Shown: positions 21,692 through 35,029 of the stretch, in pieces
Position numbering within the stretch: the first letter of the stretch is position 1
Layout of the letters: every line of letters begins with the position of its first letter
Assembly (NCBI GenBank): GCA_035079385.1
Contig: JAVHKY010000016.1
Coordinates: 5,875,501 to 5,939,500, forward strand
Source: Aspidiotus rigidus
Lineage: Eukaryota; Arthropoda; Insecta; Hemiptera; Diaspididae
Length of the DNA: 64,000 bases
Reading direction: 5' to 3'
The notes under the pieces: generated by a model
The model's input: the letters and a program-made list of their open reading frames with translations, nothing else
The model's database searches: none
What the model was told of the DNA's origin: nothing
Position numbers and translations under genes: made by a program

Positions 21692-24600
21692 CTATAGAAC
21701 CCTTGTTTAGACCCTGCTCACAAATTACTCTATTGGAAAACAAAAATATTTGAATGCATAAGTTATTTTTCTGGCACTAATTTTTGGAACCTTTTGATTC
21801 AAATTAAATGAACAATTTTAGGAAATAATTTTTCGTTAAAATTCTCATCTACTTAACGTATAAGAGACGACTTGTGTTATTGTTGCAAGAAATCATTAGG
21901 TACTCTTTATAATAAGCTGTTATGTGTCATAATTTTAAGCTACGGAAGTCGGCCCATTTCATTAATAATAAGTTCTTCTAAATATTTAAGACTATACAGG
22001 AAGGCGTAAAATTGAATCGAAACCGGTCCAGTGCAATTTTATGTTATTTTACGGCTAACTTCTAAGTTTCTTATGTATTATTTGTGCGGACAAGGCCAGA
22101 GACACAGATTTTCTATTTCAAAAGGATTTTGGTACCTGCTGCGAAGTCTCTCATTAAAATTAAGAATAAAATATTAGTGATCGCATTAATTTTCTAAGTC
22201 CTAATTAGGTTGATTCTAAATTTAAATAATGGATTACTTCGAGAAGGATCTAGTCAAATTAATCTTTAAGAAATTGTCTATTTTTCATATTTACGGTATA
22301 CACCAAAGAAATATTATCCTAAGATTTTTTCTCATAATCTCTAATTGTTTGATCTTTTTCTGTTTATTTTTTGAATTTTTTATTGTTCCCATTTTATTTT
22401 TCATTTCTGTTTTTCAATTTTTTGAATATTCTAAGGATGTTAAATGCATATTATTAAATAATAATTATATGATACTCAAAATAATAATAATTTTTCCTCA
22501 TTCGCTTCATTTTTTTAAATACTACAAGACAGAAAGCACTCGACCAAACACTTGAGTAACACATGGTATTTTAGCGAGAACCTTCTTCTAGCTGACGTGT
22601 AAAAATATTTTGGTCCGCCACGTGATATGAAAAATGACGACCTTTCAACCGAACGTGGAACGTCTATAATGCTACTTATCTGACATCAAAACTGTGGTAT
22701 CAATGTTGCTGTCATCGGGGCGTTACCCGAACACGACGCATGAAGAATGGGAAAAAAGGATCCTCGTACTTGACGAAACACAACTAGAAGCCAGGATTGA
22801 AAACTAGATATTCGACAGGCTCGAAATTAATAAAGTCCAGCAGAGTGGAAACTAGCGGTTCTTGCCCGGTCTGCAGCGGGTAACAGTTCTTCATTCGTAA
22901 ATACATAATGGTTGCCAAAAACCTTTATATCACTGTGAAACCTTAATGTCCCCAATAACAATTTCTACATTCGCCACTCGGGCCTTTTATTTATTTTTTC
23001 TTCTTTTTATTTTCTGTACAGCCTTTAACAGGCCTCGCGTACCGCCTTTGCTGCCGCGCTATGATTTTTCATTATTCTTGCTCATTAAATGGAAAGGATA
23101 GAGTGGTGCGGCGGCCACGATTTGAAAAATTATCATTCTCGTGGTGTCAAAGAGGTGTGGTAGTGAAGCATCCCAGTACTCGAGTATAATTGTATACTTG
23201 TTTGGTACGTTTTGTATTTATTACTAAACGGATTAAGGGGCTTCTAGGACACAGTATCGAGAGACAATATTCACGCGTGTGTGAATAAATAAAGTTTTAT
23301 ATACGCCATTTATGAAAGGATGGGGTTAAAATAATTAATTTATATTTTTTTTACAACGACGCATTGTACCCGAAACATTTACACATGAGGGTTTCGCGGA
23401 AATGTTAATTTGTTCGGAGTTCGAGATGGAGGTTCATTCATAATAAAGTTTTTAACTTTTGAATGAAAGAAGATGATCGAAAATTGAGGTATTGAAAACA
23501 CACTTAGAAGGACAATTCAAAGCTGAAATTTCGGTGTTTTCGTGTCCACAAGGTAGGCAAAAAACATCCTCTTCAACTACGCTGATTGAGGAAAGTGGAG
23601 AATCTATTCCACGGTTAAGACTTGGGAATATTTCATAGTTCCATATAAGGTTTAGCGCATAAAATTTGGAAGTATTTCAAGTTAACAACTTCGCCCAATA
23701 AGGGACGCGAAACCAATCTTACAACATAGAACGAGTTGATACACTCTTCCTCCTAATAAGACTTCCAACTATCACCTGAATTTCATTAATTGAAGCGAGA
23801 AACTCTATATTGACAACCAAGAGATCCTAACAAGCAGAACGATGAGCCATACTGTGCGATGCAGTCAACTTTGAAGTTGGGGAGGAGACTCTCTGGAGAA
23901 AGCTATCGATGAAAGTTTTCCTCCACATGTACGGCAAACTCATATGTTTACTATTCTCAATACATACAATCAGGTCTCTAAAGTCCAGCTATTTACGTAC
24001 CTCGAACTTCTGACAAATTAAAATAGGGATCGTTCCAATTCACATAACGGTACCAATAACCGACCAAACGATAGAACGATCAACAAAAACCAAAGCGGTC
24101 AGCTCCCAAACCTATCGATCGTGTGCTCTCCAATCTGGAAGAACTCATAAAAATTCAGGACGTGAAATTTGGAATCCGTCTTCATTGTACCTAATTTTTT
24201 TCACTATCAAGTTCGAGTGCGCACTTCAGTATGTGGGCGTGAGATCGAAAATATCGATTTCTTTTATTATGAAATGAAGAGTAGGCACTACATTTAAAAT
24301 AAAGCTATATGAACACCCCTCAATATTGTTAGGTATCATGGACTGCGATATCGTGGTTAGGTATTTTTTCAAAAATACCAGTGATATTTCAGGATTTACT
24401 GAACGGTTTACCCTCATCCAGGACTGGGCTCTTATTCTCGCGGATCCAACCGTCAATTTCATAAATTATTAATCAATAAATTGTTATACCACTCCGATTC
24501 GGGTTACTTACATTAGGGAAGAATATTACAATATACGGAAAATACATTCATTGTTGAATGTTTATCTCAACGCTTCTGTATCCCTCGTCTAAATGGCGTA

Positions 24601-26071
24601 ATTTAAAGGCCCACCGCGAAGTGTCCCTTTAGTTCTTCAATAACGCTCTAACCAAACATCAGCGCGACGAACGCAGTAGGTGATCGCGCGATATCATCTT
24701 AAATTCGTATTTGCATTGCGATCTGTCATCATATTGTTTGTCTACAGCTGTTATCGAAATCGATTCAAGAGATTTTTCGTCGAATGATGATGATAATAAT
24801 GATTATATTCGGCGCTGTAATTGTACCTTACCTTTTTGAACTTGGTTTACCACAACATCGTAATTTTGGCAAAACGACTGCGAGCGTATTCCTCTATCCG
24901 CGGACGGGTCGCAAATAAAGTGAACTGATTTACAAGGCTTCCTCTTCTTCTGCAACACAAAATATATCCGTCTCGACGATAATTTGTAAAGTACCTATTT
25001 GGTTCGTAGAAAAATAGATACAGTAGGTAGGTATAGGACCCATTAATATCTTTCCGTAGGTAGCGAAGTAATCGAGTGAAAATTAGAGTGGTGTAGAGCT
25101 ACGGTACAAGGAAGAAATGAAAAAAAAAGCTACGGTTGGAAAATGAAAGAGAAAAGATGAATGATCATTTTTTGGCACAAAACGAAAAGAATATGTTAGT
25201 AACATGACTGAGTTAGATTTATCAATGAAATGAGACGGGAGAAAAAAAAAAGTATTTTAGATCTCTACTTGTGCGCTCGAACTTTTATCATACCGGTGAT
25301 CAAGTAAGTATTTGTATTGACGTAAAGAAATCGAAATCAGTACCGTACCTCAAAATATTCCATCAATATAAAGTACTATTGGAAACAGGCATTGTAGCCA
25401 CTGATGAAAAAAGGATTGAATCTATAGCCAGTTCTACACGCGTGTACCTACAAAACAAATTAAACAAATTCTTACTATTCTACCAATTTTGTCATAATAA
25501 AATTATGAGATTCCTTATACGTCTAGCTAACAGCAGGTGAGACTTGAAATGAGTATCTTACACTACCTATCTATTCAGTTGAAAAAAGTAATCGTGCAAT
25601 TATTTGGACACACTAAATTTTGTTATTTGCTAGAGTTTCTTGCAGTCAAAATAAGTACACCTTCAATTAATAGGCCTAACATAATTTAAATCGATGAATC
25701 CTGAATTACTGACCGAGTACAAAAACTTACTCCTTAATCCATTCCTGTTTGAGACAATAAAGCTTCTATTTCCAACTCGAAATTTTGTTCTTGATTTGAA
25801 ACATGCTGAGATGGTGATTCTCTGAATTAGAGATCGATCAGAACAATTTAATTACGCACATAAAAGTAAGCACAAATTACAGATTTCATCCTTTGCCGTA
25901 CAAAAAAAAGTGAACCCACCCAATTTACTTACTGTCGCACATGAAACTCGAATTATCACGAATTATCACGAAAAAAATATGAATTTCTCCAGCTCCTTGA
26001 TTTGGAATCAAAATAATTATAATAAGGCGTGAACACATTGACTTTGTTTACATAAATGTGTGGGTGGAGCG

Positions 26072-26204
26072 CTGCCGTACAAAGTTGAATTGACGTATAT
26101 GCAAATAATGAATACGAGAAAAAGAGGCTAAATCAAGTATATCCATAACCTCTTTTCCTCGTATTCATTATCTGCATATACGTCAATTCAACTTTGTATG
26201 GCAG
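26072..26204. repeat. Long hairpin, 56-bp arms, 21-base loop
   Basis: Arms 26072-26127 and 26149-26204 are complementary at 53 of 56 positions (arm starts CTGCCGTACAAAGTTGAATT). Could be a tiny fold-back MITE or a transcribed hairpin. No target duplication is obvious. Confidence 0.85.
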
Positions 26205-27545
26205 AGCGGGATGCGGAGAATATCAACTTGTGGGCAATTCTAGTCTGATCAGGAGAAAAGGTCTTTTTTGTAGGTAATTTCCATTGCAAGAGACTTCTTT
26301 TTCTAGTTATAGTCCCATCAGATGCGAAAAAACAAAAAGAATAAATTTAATACTCTTCAAATTTTTTAGGAAATTCGACCGTTCTCGAGATTAATCGATT
26401 ACCTATTCCCAAAAACACCCATAAGAGCCTACGTTATTTTGCCCTCAAGTCGGATGATAAGAACGCGTTCGTCATGTGTTCACTCCTTATATTATGCATT
26501 CATCAGGTATTTGAAAATCAAACTTGGTGTTGGATTCGATCAAAATTGACTTTATATCAAACTGAATGTATGAGACAACTGTAAATTTGTAGGTACTCTA
26601 CTGGCTCGCTGAAAATACAGAACCTGATGGTAACTTCTCATTAAATTACAACTTTAAGTTCAAGAGAAAACGTTGAATAGGTACATACTTACAACTTACC
26701 TATAGTATACTCATTGTCATTTCTGATGAATGATGACACGTATCTGAACATCAGTAGATTAATTTTTAATTATTGGGAAAATTATTGAAATAATAATATG
26801 ATCCATTTCATTGTGCCAACTGCCAAGGCTACTATCTATGAATATTATGATCGTTCAGAAATTTCAATCTGGATTCTGCCAGTGCTCCATGAATCATTAT
26901 GAGTCATAATGAGCTCATAAATCATAATTAATTTTTTCCTACTTCAACTATGTAAACTGTAAACACTGTCCAGAATTATGGTCGTGAGCTGTGGCATGTG
27001 GAAATGATCTTGTGCCGTGACCAGGACAGGGATTGTAAAAATTTGACCCAAATGATCCAAATTGGCGGATCTCAAATTACCACTCTCTCCGCAGATCGGA
27101 TTGTGGATCAGGGATTGTGCATTCCCAAATTCACAAATTGGAAGTGATTTGGTCAGTAACGTTTTCTTGCAATCTGATACGGATAAATCAACTGCCGATC
27201 AGCGAAAGCGAACATTTGATTCGTGAGTGAAACTGTAAACCAGGAATCATTGATGCCTTATCTGTGAATCATTGACCCACAAGGATGCACAGCCAATCAG
27301 CTTTGACTTAAACTTCAGCTTTTGGCTGACAGCAAATACAAATAAATTTATGAGCTGGGTTTTTAGCTTTTTCAAAATGCGTCAAAGAATAATGGCTCAA
27401 AACTTGAACTTAATTATAATAGCTTGATTTTTTTAAACAGGTAGGTAGGTACTAGAAAAGTCAACTCTAAACAAACATTTATTAGGTTGGAAGAACCTCG
27501 ATTACTAATTAGTTGATCGATGTTAAAAAACTGAAAGGTAATGAA

Positions 27546-27583
27546 AAAACTGAACAGTAATGAAATCATTACTGTTCAGTTTT
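27546..27583. repeat. Perfect palindrome, 18-bp arms, 2-base centre
   Basis: AAAACTGAACAGTAATGA (27546-27563), AA, then its exact complement (27566-27583). A partial direct copy of the left arm lies immediately upstream (27527-27541). Confidence 0.85.
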
Positions 27584-27628
27584 CTTATCAATCACAATTT
27601 TCCGAGTACCGGTACCTGTTTAAAAAAA

Positions 27629-27766
27629 TAGCCTACTATTTATCAGGATGGTCAGCGATTATACGTTTCTCCTGCGTTTACTTCCCTCGCCTTCAGCTCG
27701 TTTTGTAAACGGTCCCACTCGAAACGTAAATACTCGCTTTCCCATCCTGATAAGTAATATACTATA
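27629..27766. repeat. Fold-back element, ~138 bp
   Basis: Outer arms 'ctactatttatcaggatgg' (27632-27651) and its near complement in 27741-27765, with a further inner pairing (ACGTTTC near 27664 with GAAACGT near 27721). MITE-like; the neighbours at 27862 and 28529 carry the same TAGCCTACT word. Confidence 0.65.
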
Positions 27767-27861
27767 ACATCACTTACCCAATCATAATAATATTTTCTGG
27801 CGTCTGGTTTTTGGCTGGAAAACTGATGTCTTGAAATTCATTATATTTTGTTCACATTAAG

Positions 27862-27956
27862 AAAGGATAGAAAGCAGCACCTTGAGAACGGAACGCTTGA
27901 GGTAATTTCAATCTACCGTTCCATTCTTGAGGTAGCCTACTACATTTCTATCCTTT
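27862..27956. repeat. Fold-back element, ~95 bp
   Basis: Ends AAAGGATAGAAAG (27862-27874) and TTTCTATCCTTT (27945-27956) are inverted. Inner words (cttgag, gaacgg and complements) pair imperfectly. Confidence 0.6.
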
Positions 27957-28488
27957 GGTATAGCTGTATTTTGGCTCTCCTGGAAATGGTCAAAACAAGA
28001 GTTTAAGCTCTAACTTGAGGCAATAACGGCTTTAGCTACGCCTGCGCATCCCTGGACCCATGGTCCACGATCCATAAGCGCGGAACAAATATGTGAGTCT
28101 CCAAATTTTTTAATTCTAATTTCTAAATCCCTGATTTTTTGAAAGGCTGCAAATCACAAATCGCGACTAGAAGAAAGATATTATTTCTCTTTTACATACA
28201 AAATGACCCATTTCTGCAAATTGATAATTGTGATATATGTCAATTATTTTCTGTGCGGCAAATCGCACTGATGGAGCGAGAAACAACTCCAATCCGCGCG
28301 GGCCAATGCGCCGAATATGATTCAAACCAAATCAACCACAAACAAAAAAATGATCCGAATACGGATCGCCAATTTTTAAATTTTTGATCCATGAGACCAT
28401 GATCCGTGATCAAATCCGTGGCCAGCCTGGCTGTGACAGCCTGTGGCCAGCTGTACTTACCGCGCAATGAGTTATATCAAGTATTATA

Positions 28489-28528
28489 GGAGAATGGTAT
28501 CTTTGGAGGTGAAGAATATCAACCATTC
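28489..28528. repeat. Short palindromic repeat, split copy
   Basis: Starts GGAGAATGGTATC and should end ACCATTCTC, as the intact copy at 29119-29159 does. In this copy the right end is displaced to 28951 by the MITE at 28529-28950. Confidence 0.6.
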
Positions 28529-28950
28529 CATAGCCTACTTTATATAAGGCCGGAATGTAGCGAAGTCACAACGTCGCACTTCAAAATCGATGGATACAGA
28601 ATTACATGGACGCTTATGGGAAAAAAGGAAAAATTTCATTCGTGCGCTAATTTAAAACGCGGTTTTCGAAAAAAAAAAAAAAACAAAAAACAAAGAGAAT
28701 TTAATTTGAAGAGCAAACGATTTTCTGTTTTTCAAGCCCCGTTTCAGTAAAATTGGTGCAGTGCAAGTGCATTTATCATTGTTTGAATTTTTGAAAATTA
28801 ATAATCAGATAGGAGACAAAGTGTGGTACACTTACACCGTGGTTACAATGCACCGATGAACATGAACTGCCCCAAAACGTCACTTATATAAGAATCCACT
28901 GCACGCTGTTGTCATTTTCTATATTCCAGCCTTATATAAAGTAGGCCGTG
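28529..28950. mobile_element. 422-bp MITE with TIRs, probably hAT-like
   Basis: Terminal inverted repeats of about 30 bases (CATAGCCTACTTTATATAAG at left; the right end is complementary with few mismatches). Flanked by ACCATTC on both sides (28522-28528 and 28951-28957), giving a 7-8 bp target duplication as in hAT elements. The insertion target is itself a short palindromic repeat. No coding capacity. Confidence 0.75.
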
Positions 28951-29118
28951 ACCATTCTCAAGTAGGTACATATTTAAGTAATGTCATACTGATGTACAAC
29001 GTTTCAAATTTCAGGCTTCGACGTTCGTCGGACTTCTCACACTTGATACTAGTGGCGTGCTAGCATTGTCAATTTTGTCAAATGGGTGACTTGTATATTA
29101 TGCTTGTATCAAGTACAG

Positions 29119-29159
29119 GAGAATGGTATCATTGAAGATGAAGGATAACAACCATTCTC
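29119..29159. repeat. Short palindromic repeat, intact copy
   Basis: About 41 bases beginning GAGAATGGT and ending ACCATTCTC. A second copy is at 28489 with a MITE inside it. Confidence 0.6.
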
Positions 29160-29399
29160 AAGATTTATTATGAATACGTCCTACAACAGATTCAGGGGAT
29201 TTTTTACAATGATGGCGCGCTTTAGCATCGTCAATTTTGAATTTGTAGAAGTAGGGCACTATATTTTTTTTGGGTACAATCATTCTCCATTTTGGTGGCA
29301 AAAGTAACTGCTCGCACATATATAAGCCTATGTTAAAATCACACTTTTTGATTATCAATTACTCGAGCTTGAAAACAGGCTTGTTAAAAAGGAAATTTC

Positions 29400-29690
29400 A
29401 TGCACAATGGATTTTCTTTTTTTTTTTTAATTCAATCCAGCCATATTCAAATAATAATGATAATGAAAAAAATATAACAAAACATAAGAACAGAATACAA
29501 TAGTAAGTACAAACAATAACAATAACAACTGAAAAAAAATAAAAAATAATAAAAAAATAATGATACTAATAGAAAAAAAAATAAAAATAAAAAGTTTTTT
29601 TTAAAAATAATAATAACAGCAAAACTTGAAAGAAAATTAAGGGGGGAGAAAAAAAAAAGGAAAAAAAAAGAGAGGTCGGAGTAGAAGGTG
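29400..29690. repeat. A-rich low-complexity DNA
   Basis: Long stretches of A with scattered T and C (AATAAT, AAATAAA, AACAAT words). No structure beyond low complexity. Confidence 0.85.
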
Positions 29691-29699
29691 GCTCATTCT

Positions 29700-31600
29700 C
29701 TTCTCTTTAAAGTGAAACGATTTCTTTGTCAAGTAATCATTAAAAGAATGAGATGCCGTTTTTCAAGCAAACGCGTTTGGTGGTAGGTTAATTGATAATA
29801 AAAAATAAATAGTAGGTATATTACTAAACTAGTGGGAAAAGAACGAGTGCGTCGTTAGCAAAATGAGGCGAAACCGAGTGAAGCTACACAAAAGTCAAAC
29901 ATCGCTATCTTGACCACAGTTTAGTATGCTATTTTTCCGAATCGACATTATAGAAAAGTGTTTTGTCTTCCAAATATCTTTTTTTTTTTTAGAGGGCTGT
30001 CAATTTTTCCCACTATAATACACCATTCAATGATATCACAGTCTAGAAATAAGATCAGTTGTACACTAGTGAAAAAAAAAAAAAAAAAAAAAAAAAAAGG
30101 CTTAAAAATTGATAAGAAAATAGTGCCCTCTGCTCATTGAAGTTTATGGTGGAAAAGTTCACTTTTCTATGTGTCGATTCTGAAAAAATTTGACCTTTCA
30201 TAAACACTAACAAAATTGCGTCCAATAAATATCAGACACGGCAAAAAACAAGTTGAATGGTTTCTATGTATACAATTGTGTATCGAGAAAGAACTTCCTA
30301 ATCAATTTCAATTTCTCAAAAACAATATTACTGCATTGACAATTTGTTTTGAAAAATTACTTCTTAGTTAGGAAGATACTTAGGTAGTTATGCTCTTGAT
30401 GGGATAAATAGCACCGATTGAAAGATTATCTAGAGTTTTGAGACAAATTTCAATCACTGGTGGTACATTTTTCAATTCGAAGATAAATTACTGAGGTAAG
30501 TTATCCCTGTTAGGTAGCCACCGTTTAATATGCGAGTATTGATATAAATGTTTGGAAGTTTTACAACATTAGGTCCACAAAAATAGGTGAAGTCAAATTT
30601 CTGGTTCCTCTTTAGTCAATTTTTCATGAATTCATTTCAGATGTCAATTTTTTTGTGTGATTTAGACATATTAGTCTATTTGATAATCGATCATTGCAGT
30701 CTAGGTACCATGTGTGATATGAACTGTACTTGACTTTCTCCACGCGCTCAAGACGAACATATGATAAAAATTGGTTCATAAATATGGCAAAACAAGCACT
30801 TAATAAACACGTACTCATATTTCTCTATTGTGTCTATAATGCAAAGGATAAACTATTCAGGATAAAAAGCGCAGCGAATTCAATTCAGACACGAGGATAC
30901 GGTAATTTTAAACGGTTTCGCTAACCACTGCTCTTCGACTGGGCAGAAGGAGCGCGATTACATTAATCGACACCGAGACTGGTACAGTGTTATAGGGACG
31001 TGTATTCGTTGAATAAAGAAAGCAACCCTCTTCTCGTCCGCAAACGTATAACTCATAAATTACAACATAAAAACTGAAAAGTCGCCTTTTGTGGTTTTGC
31101 TAAGGTTTTTGTTTGTTTTGTTAAGGCCGTGACATCGGATCTTTACGCTATCCATTTCTGCGACCGCCTTTAAGGTGCGAACGCGAACGTTCAACTCGAG
31201 TGCCGGACCACTCGTGAAATCGTAAACCCAATAAAATTTTCAATTCTTTCTTCCGTATATTACGTTAATTCTATATTTCATCGAGTAGATTGTAGCCAAC
31301 GACAGAGCGCAAGATCTCTGAAATGAAAAATAGTATACTCGTGTATCGTGTAAGACATCGTTTGAATAACATAAGTTATTATAGATATTCTATAGTGGGT
31401 GGCCACCTGGTCCTCGCGAGTGATACGTAAACCATAATGAGTTACGATGTTAGATTGTTATTGTTGTGTAGTAATGAAGTGTAATTGTAAAGATTGAAAA
31501 AAATTCGTCGACAAAAACAGAAATATTAGCTTTGATTATACAGAGGGAAAAGAAAGTTGTAACGTGACACAGGAAAATTGAAGTTCTTTTAAGTCTTTTT
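29700..31600. other. Non-coding stretch, no gene recognised
   Basis: Contains a pure A run of about 27 at 30071-30098, which could be the tail of a decayed retroposed sequence, though no source could be identified. No domain-bearing frame. Confidence 0.5.
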
Positions 31601-31604
31601 CTAT

Positions 31605-31900
31605 CATTATAATATGGCTCGAAATTCGAAATTTTTCAAGCTCCCCCCCCCAGCCTCTTATCATATATAGCTTGGAAGTCGAAATCTTTACAAGTCCTCT
31701 TGCTCTATCACATATCACTCCGAATTCAAAATTCTTCCAAGTCCCCTCCTCCCTCTTATCATACGCACATATTATATGGCTCGGAAGTTGAAATTTCTTC
31801 AAGTCCTCCTCTCAGCATACATGGATTAAGATTCAAGATTTTTCCAAGTCCCTCTTCTATGATGTCGAAATTTTTCCAAGTCCTGCTCCTTTATTTGGGT
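31605..31900. repeat. Degenerate tandem repeat, ~50-bp unit, about six copies
   Basis: Each unit follows the pattern 'tatcatatatggctcggaag', then 'tcgaaatttttccaagtcc', then a short C/T-rich run. Units are diverged. A related single unit appears near 32650-32700. Confidence 0.7.
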
Positions 31901-31909
31901 AGGTCAGTT

Positions 31910-34900
31910 TTCGCATAGGAAATATTTCAAAATATCCCCTCATAGAACAAGTTCCCTGTCAATAATGAACAGCCGAGTTGCTGATAGGAGAGCTGCAATG
32001 AACGATCTATCGTGGATTCTCAATATCAATTCAGGTGGCCGTGATATAAATGTCACTGATTCCTAATTTCTGAAGTCAGATATAAGAGTCCTCTGATCAC
32101 CTCACTGAGCAATGAAGCAAGAACGTCTGAAGGAAAAAAGAAGCAACAAAAACGAAGTTGAAATTCACTATTTTTATTGATAGCCTGCTCATTGGTCCAG
32201 AAACCTCAATCTCACCCTGTTATAGTTTTGTTTTAACGAGGAACTTATTTTAATTGGCGGGGAATTTAGCGAAAAACTTCCTCCGTACGTCTGGCCAATC
32301 GTTATTCTGAAGAGGAATGGACTTCAACTTAGTTTATAGACTTATGAAAAATGTCTTCAGGGTAATCATAGTTACTTGAGAGGCCTCCAAGTTCGAGGGC
32401 TTGGGACCATTTTCGAAGGTGATGTGGTTGTCCGAAGGGAAGGTGAAAATGGCCATGATCTTTTTCAGAAACTTGAAATATTTGGAGGGGATGCAGTTCG
32501 CACCGACTTTAGGAACCACGGAAGAGAACCACTGGCGTCGTCAACGAAATTGATCGAGGGCTGGAGGGAAACCTATTCTATGGATCGATATTATTTGAAT
32601 CTTGATTTTGGTATGGATGATTGATTTTTCGATTTCGATAAGCGATTCTTTTGGAAGTCTAAATTTTTCCAAAATCGCCTCTTCATATATATAACTCAAA
32701 AGTCGTCAAGTTCCCAAAAAAGCCAAACGGTGGACTTTTTTTTCAAAAGAACTTTCCTTGGAACAGATTTCACTAATGAAATTTTTGCAGGCGATATAAA
32801 TCAAATAAAGGGGCGGGGTCGCTTCAACCTAAATTATAAATATAATTAAAGTTCTTGCAACTTTTCGTGTTTCTGTATTGCTACAGTAAGGAAATGACTT
32901 AGAAAGAGGAGTGAGAAAGACGTATTGATAGAAAATTGAGTATTTCTGAGTTCCTTAACGTGATCCAAAAAAAGTTCGGGATTCGTAAGTTCTGAAAAAA
33001 ATTTTTGATGAGGAAGTCATCAAGATTGTTTCGCACAACCGGTACTTTCTCGAAGTATAGCTTCGGCAAAATTTCCATATGTTATCCACTCCAATCTTTT
33101 ACAATTGGCTTATGCGTGCAAAATTTTATGTACACGTGTTTATAAATAAGTGTGTATTTGTGTTGAAAGACAGAGAGAGCGACAGAGGGCGTACGTGAGT
33201 ATAAAGGACTATCACTGATACGTCAGTTGCAAATTCTTACGATGAAACGACAACGACTTCTTCACGTATTAAAGGTATTAAGGGATTTGCTACTTGAAAG
33301 TGATATCGTTTGCTTGGACTAGTTCATGATAAGCGTGAAGCATTTACCGGCTGCCGACAATCGCCCTTTAACGCGTTGACATAATAGAGTGAATAACAAT
33401 ACTCTCGGTATAAAGGTGACATCTCTATTCTTGTCCGTCTTCCGCGTCAATACACAAACACACCGCGAACCACTTCTATCGGCTCTTTGATACCGCAGCT
33501 TTGTCATTCGATCTGATCTAATTTCTTCTCCGCGGGACGTTTACCATTCTTGTAGCCCATTTTGTAATCCCGCCGTTACTTTTATACGTACCAGCGAACA
33601 AACAAGAATTCGGCTTGTTGATAGACGTCGGTAAGTTACGTTTACAGAAGCGAAAATTGAAATCACAAAAATATCAACTCGTGTCAAGATATCATTTTTG
33701 GGGAAAAATAATCATTTTATGCAGCGGTCTTAGATAATGGGTCAGACAGAAGGCAGCAAAATATATGTAATATCGTTGTCGTGTCGACGTTGACGGGACA
33801 AAATATTAAATTGTACCCGAGGGCATTCTGAAGGGTTGCCTTGGAATTTCCCTCCTATACACGTGCAAATTTGTAAAGCGAAAATGTATAACTTACACCT
33901 TATGACGTACATAACGTTTTCTCATTGCACTCTCATTACTTTAACCAAATTTCGAGTTGCACAACGCTACATGGCAACGTGGTGTTCGAAAAGTGTCACT
34001 AGAAAGGGTCCGCGTCGATTTAGATGCAGGCGTGCATACTTATCTCATTTGAATCCCCCTTTTTTTTCCCTCGCTATCTCTCTCTCCTTCTGTTTTGTTC
34101 AACGCGGGAACTCGTGATCTCGAATAGGGTATGAAATTAAACTCGTTACATCCAATATTTTCTATTTATCGTGATTGGTCATGAAAATGATTTGTGTAAC
34201 CACATACACGCTTTCTGGGGCGGAGTCAGTATTGCCGAAATACATATTATCCCTCTCGGTACGATATCATCATTTTAGCTCGGTTGCATTTCCATATGCG
34301 GTAGAAGCTCTCGCAATCAATTACCACGTATGTGCACGCAAACATACGTGGATCTTGGACTTAGTATAAATTTCAAAATTGGCTTTAACTATAGGCGGCT
34401 AAACCAGACGAGGGACATAGCCTAAAATACGGATGCAGTAGGTTATAGAAATACGGGTGTAGGGGGCATGAAAGACGAGTACATGAATTAATGTTCTTTA
34501 AATGAAGTAAGAAATTTTCGGTATTTTTGTAGTTTTCACTTTATATACGTCACAGATGGCGGAAAAACTGTGCAAATAATAGCTTTCGCAGCGACAAAGT
34601 ATAACTGCCTCTTCTTATGCGAACTTTTCGAAGTATATCGAAATGAATTATCATAGAAGCCATTTTTTTCCGAAACGAATCAAGTAGCTCGGCCTTATAT
34701 TTTATATTCTGTATCAGTCATCGAAGTACACCAACCCCATCCCCTTACCAATAGATCGAGAAAACTTCACTTCCTAGGAGAGAATCTCAATCTCGAAATA
34801 TCAAACACAAAATAGGAAAAAGTTCTGTTAGTCGCGAAAAATGAAGGCAAATTTTTATTTTCTCTTCCCGCGCTCCAAATTTCCAAGTTGAACGTGGGAA

Positions 34901-35025
34901 CTCGATTTTTGACCGTACAATTCAAATATTATAAACCTGTAACAATTTGCAATTTCATATCTATTGACCTTATAGCTACCGAGATTTTTATCCATACGAC
35001 TCCAAATTGACTCGCTATTTCGACC
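31910..35025. other. Non-coding stretch, no gene recognised
   Basis: Mostly AT-rich with no recognisable frame. GC-richer patches lie around 33160-33640 and 33960-34120. Nothing specific. Confidence 0.5.
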
Positions 35026-35029
35026 AAGA

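Larger units (their letters stand above)
19632..26070. other. 3' UTR of the SPSB3-like gene, then intergenic DNA
   Basis: No recognisable coding frame in 6.4 kb. The first few hundred bases are presumably 3' UTR. Composition is mostly AT-rich, with slightly GC-richer patches near 22700-23200 and 24590-24960 that could be conserved non-coding DNA, but nothing specific supports that. Contains a hairpin (20365-20414) and a CT repeat (21670-21691). Confidence 0.5.

Noticed and set aside
22229..22555. 108-codon open frame with many Phe and Ile, membrane-like
   Set aside because: Hydrophobicity is a by-product of T-rich sequence; there are no conserved features and no context.
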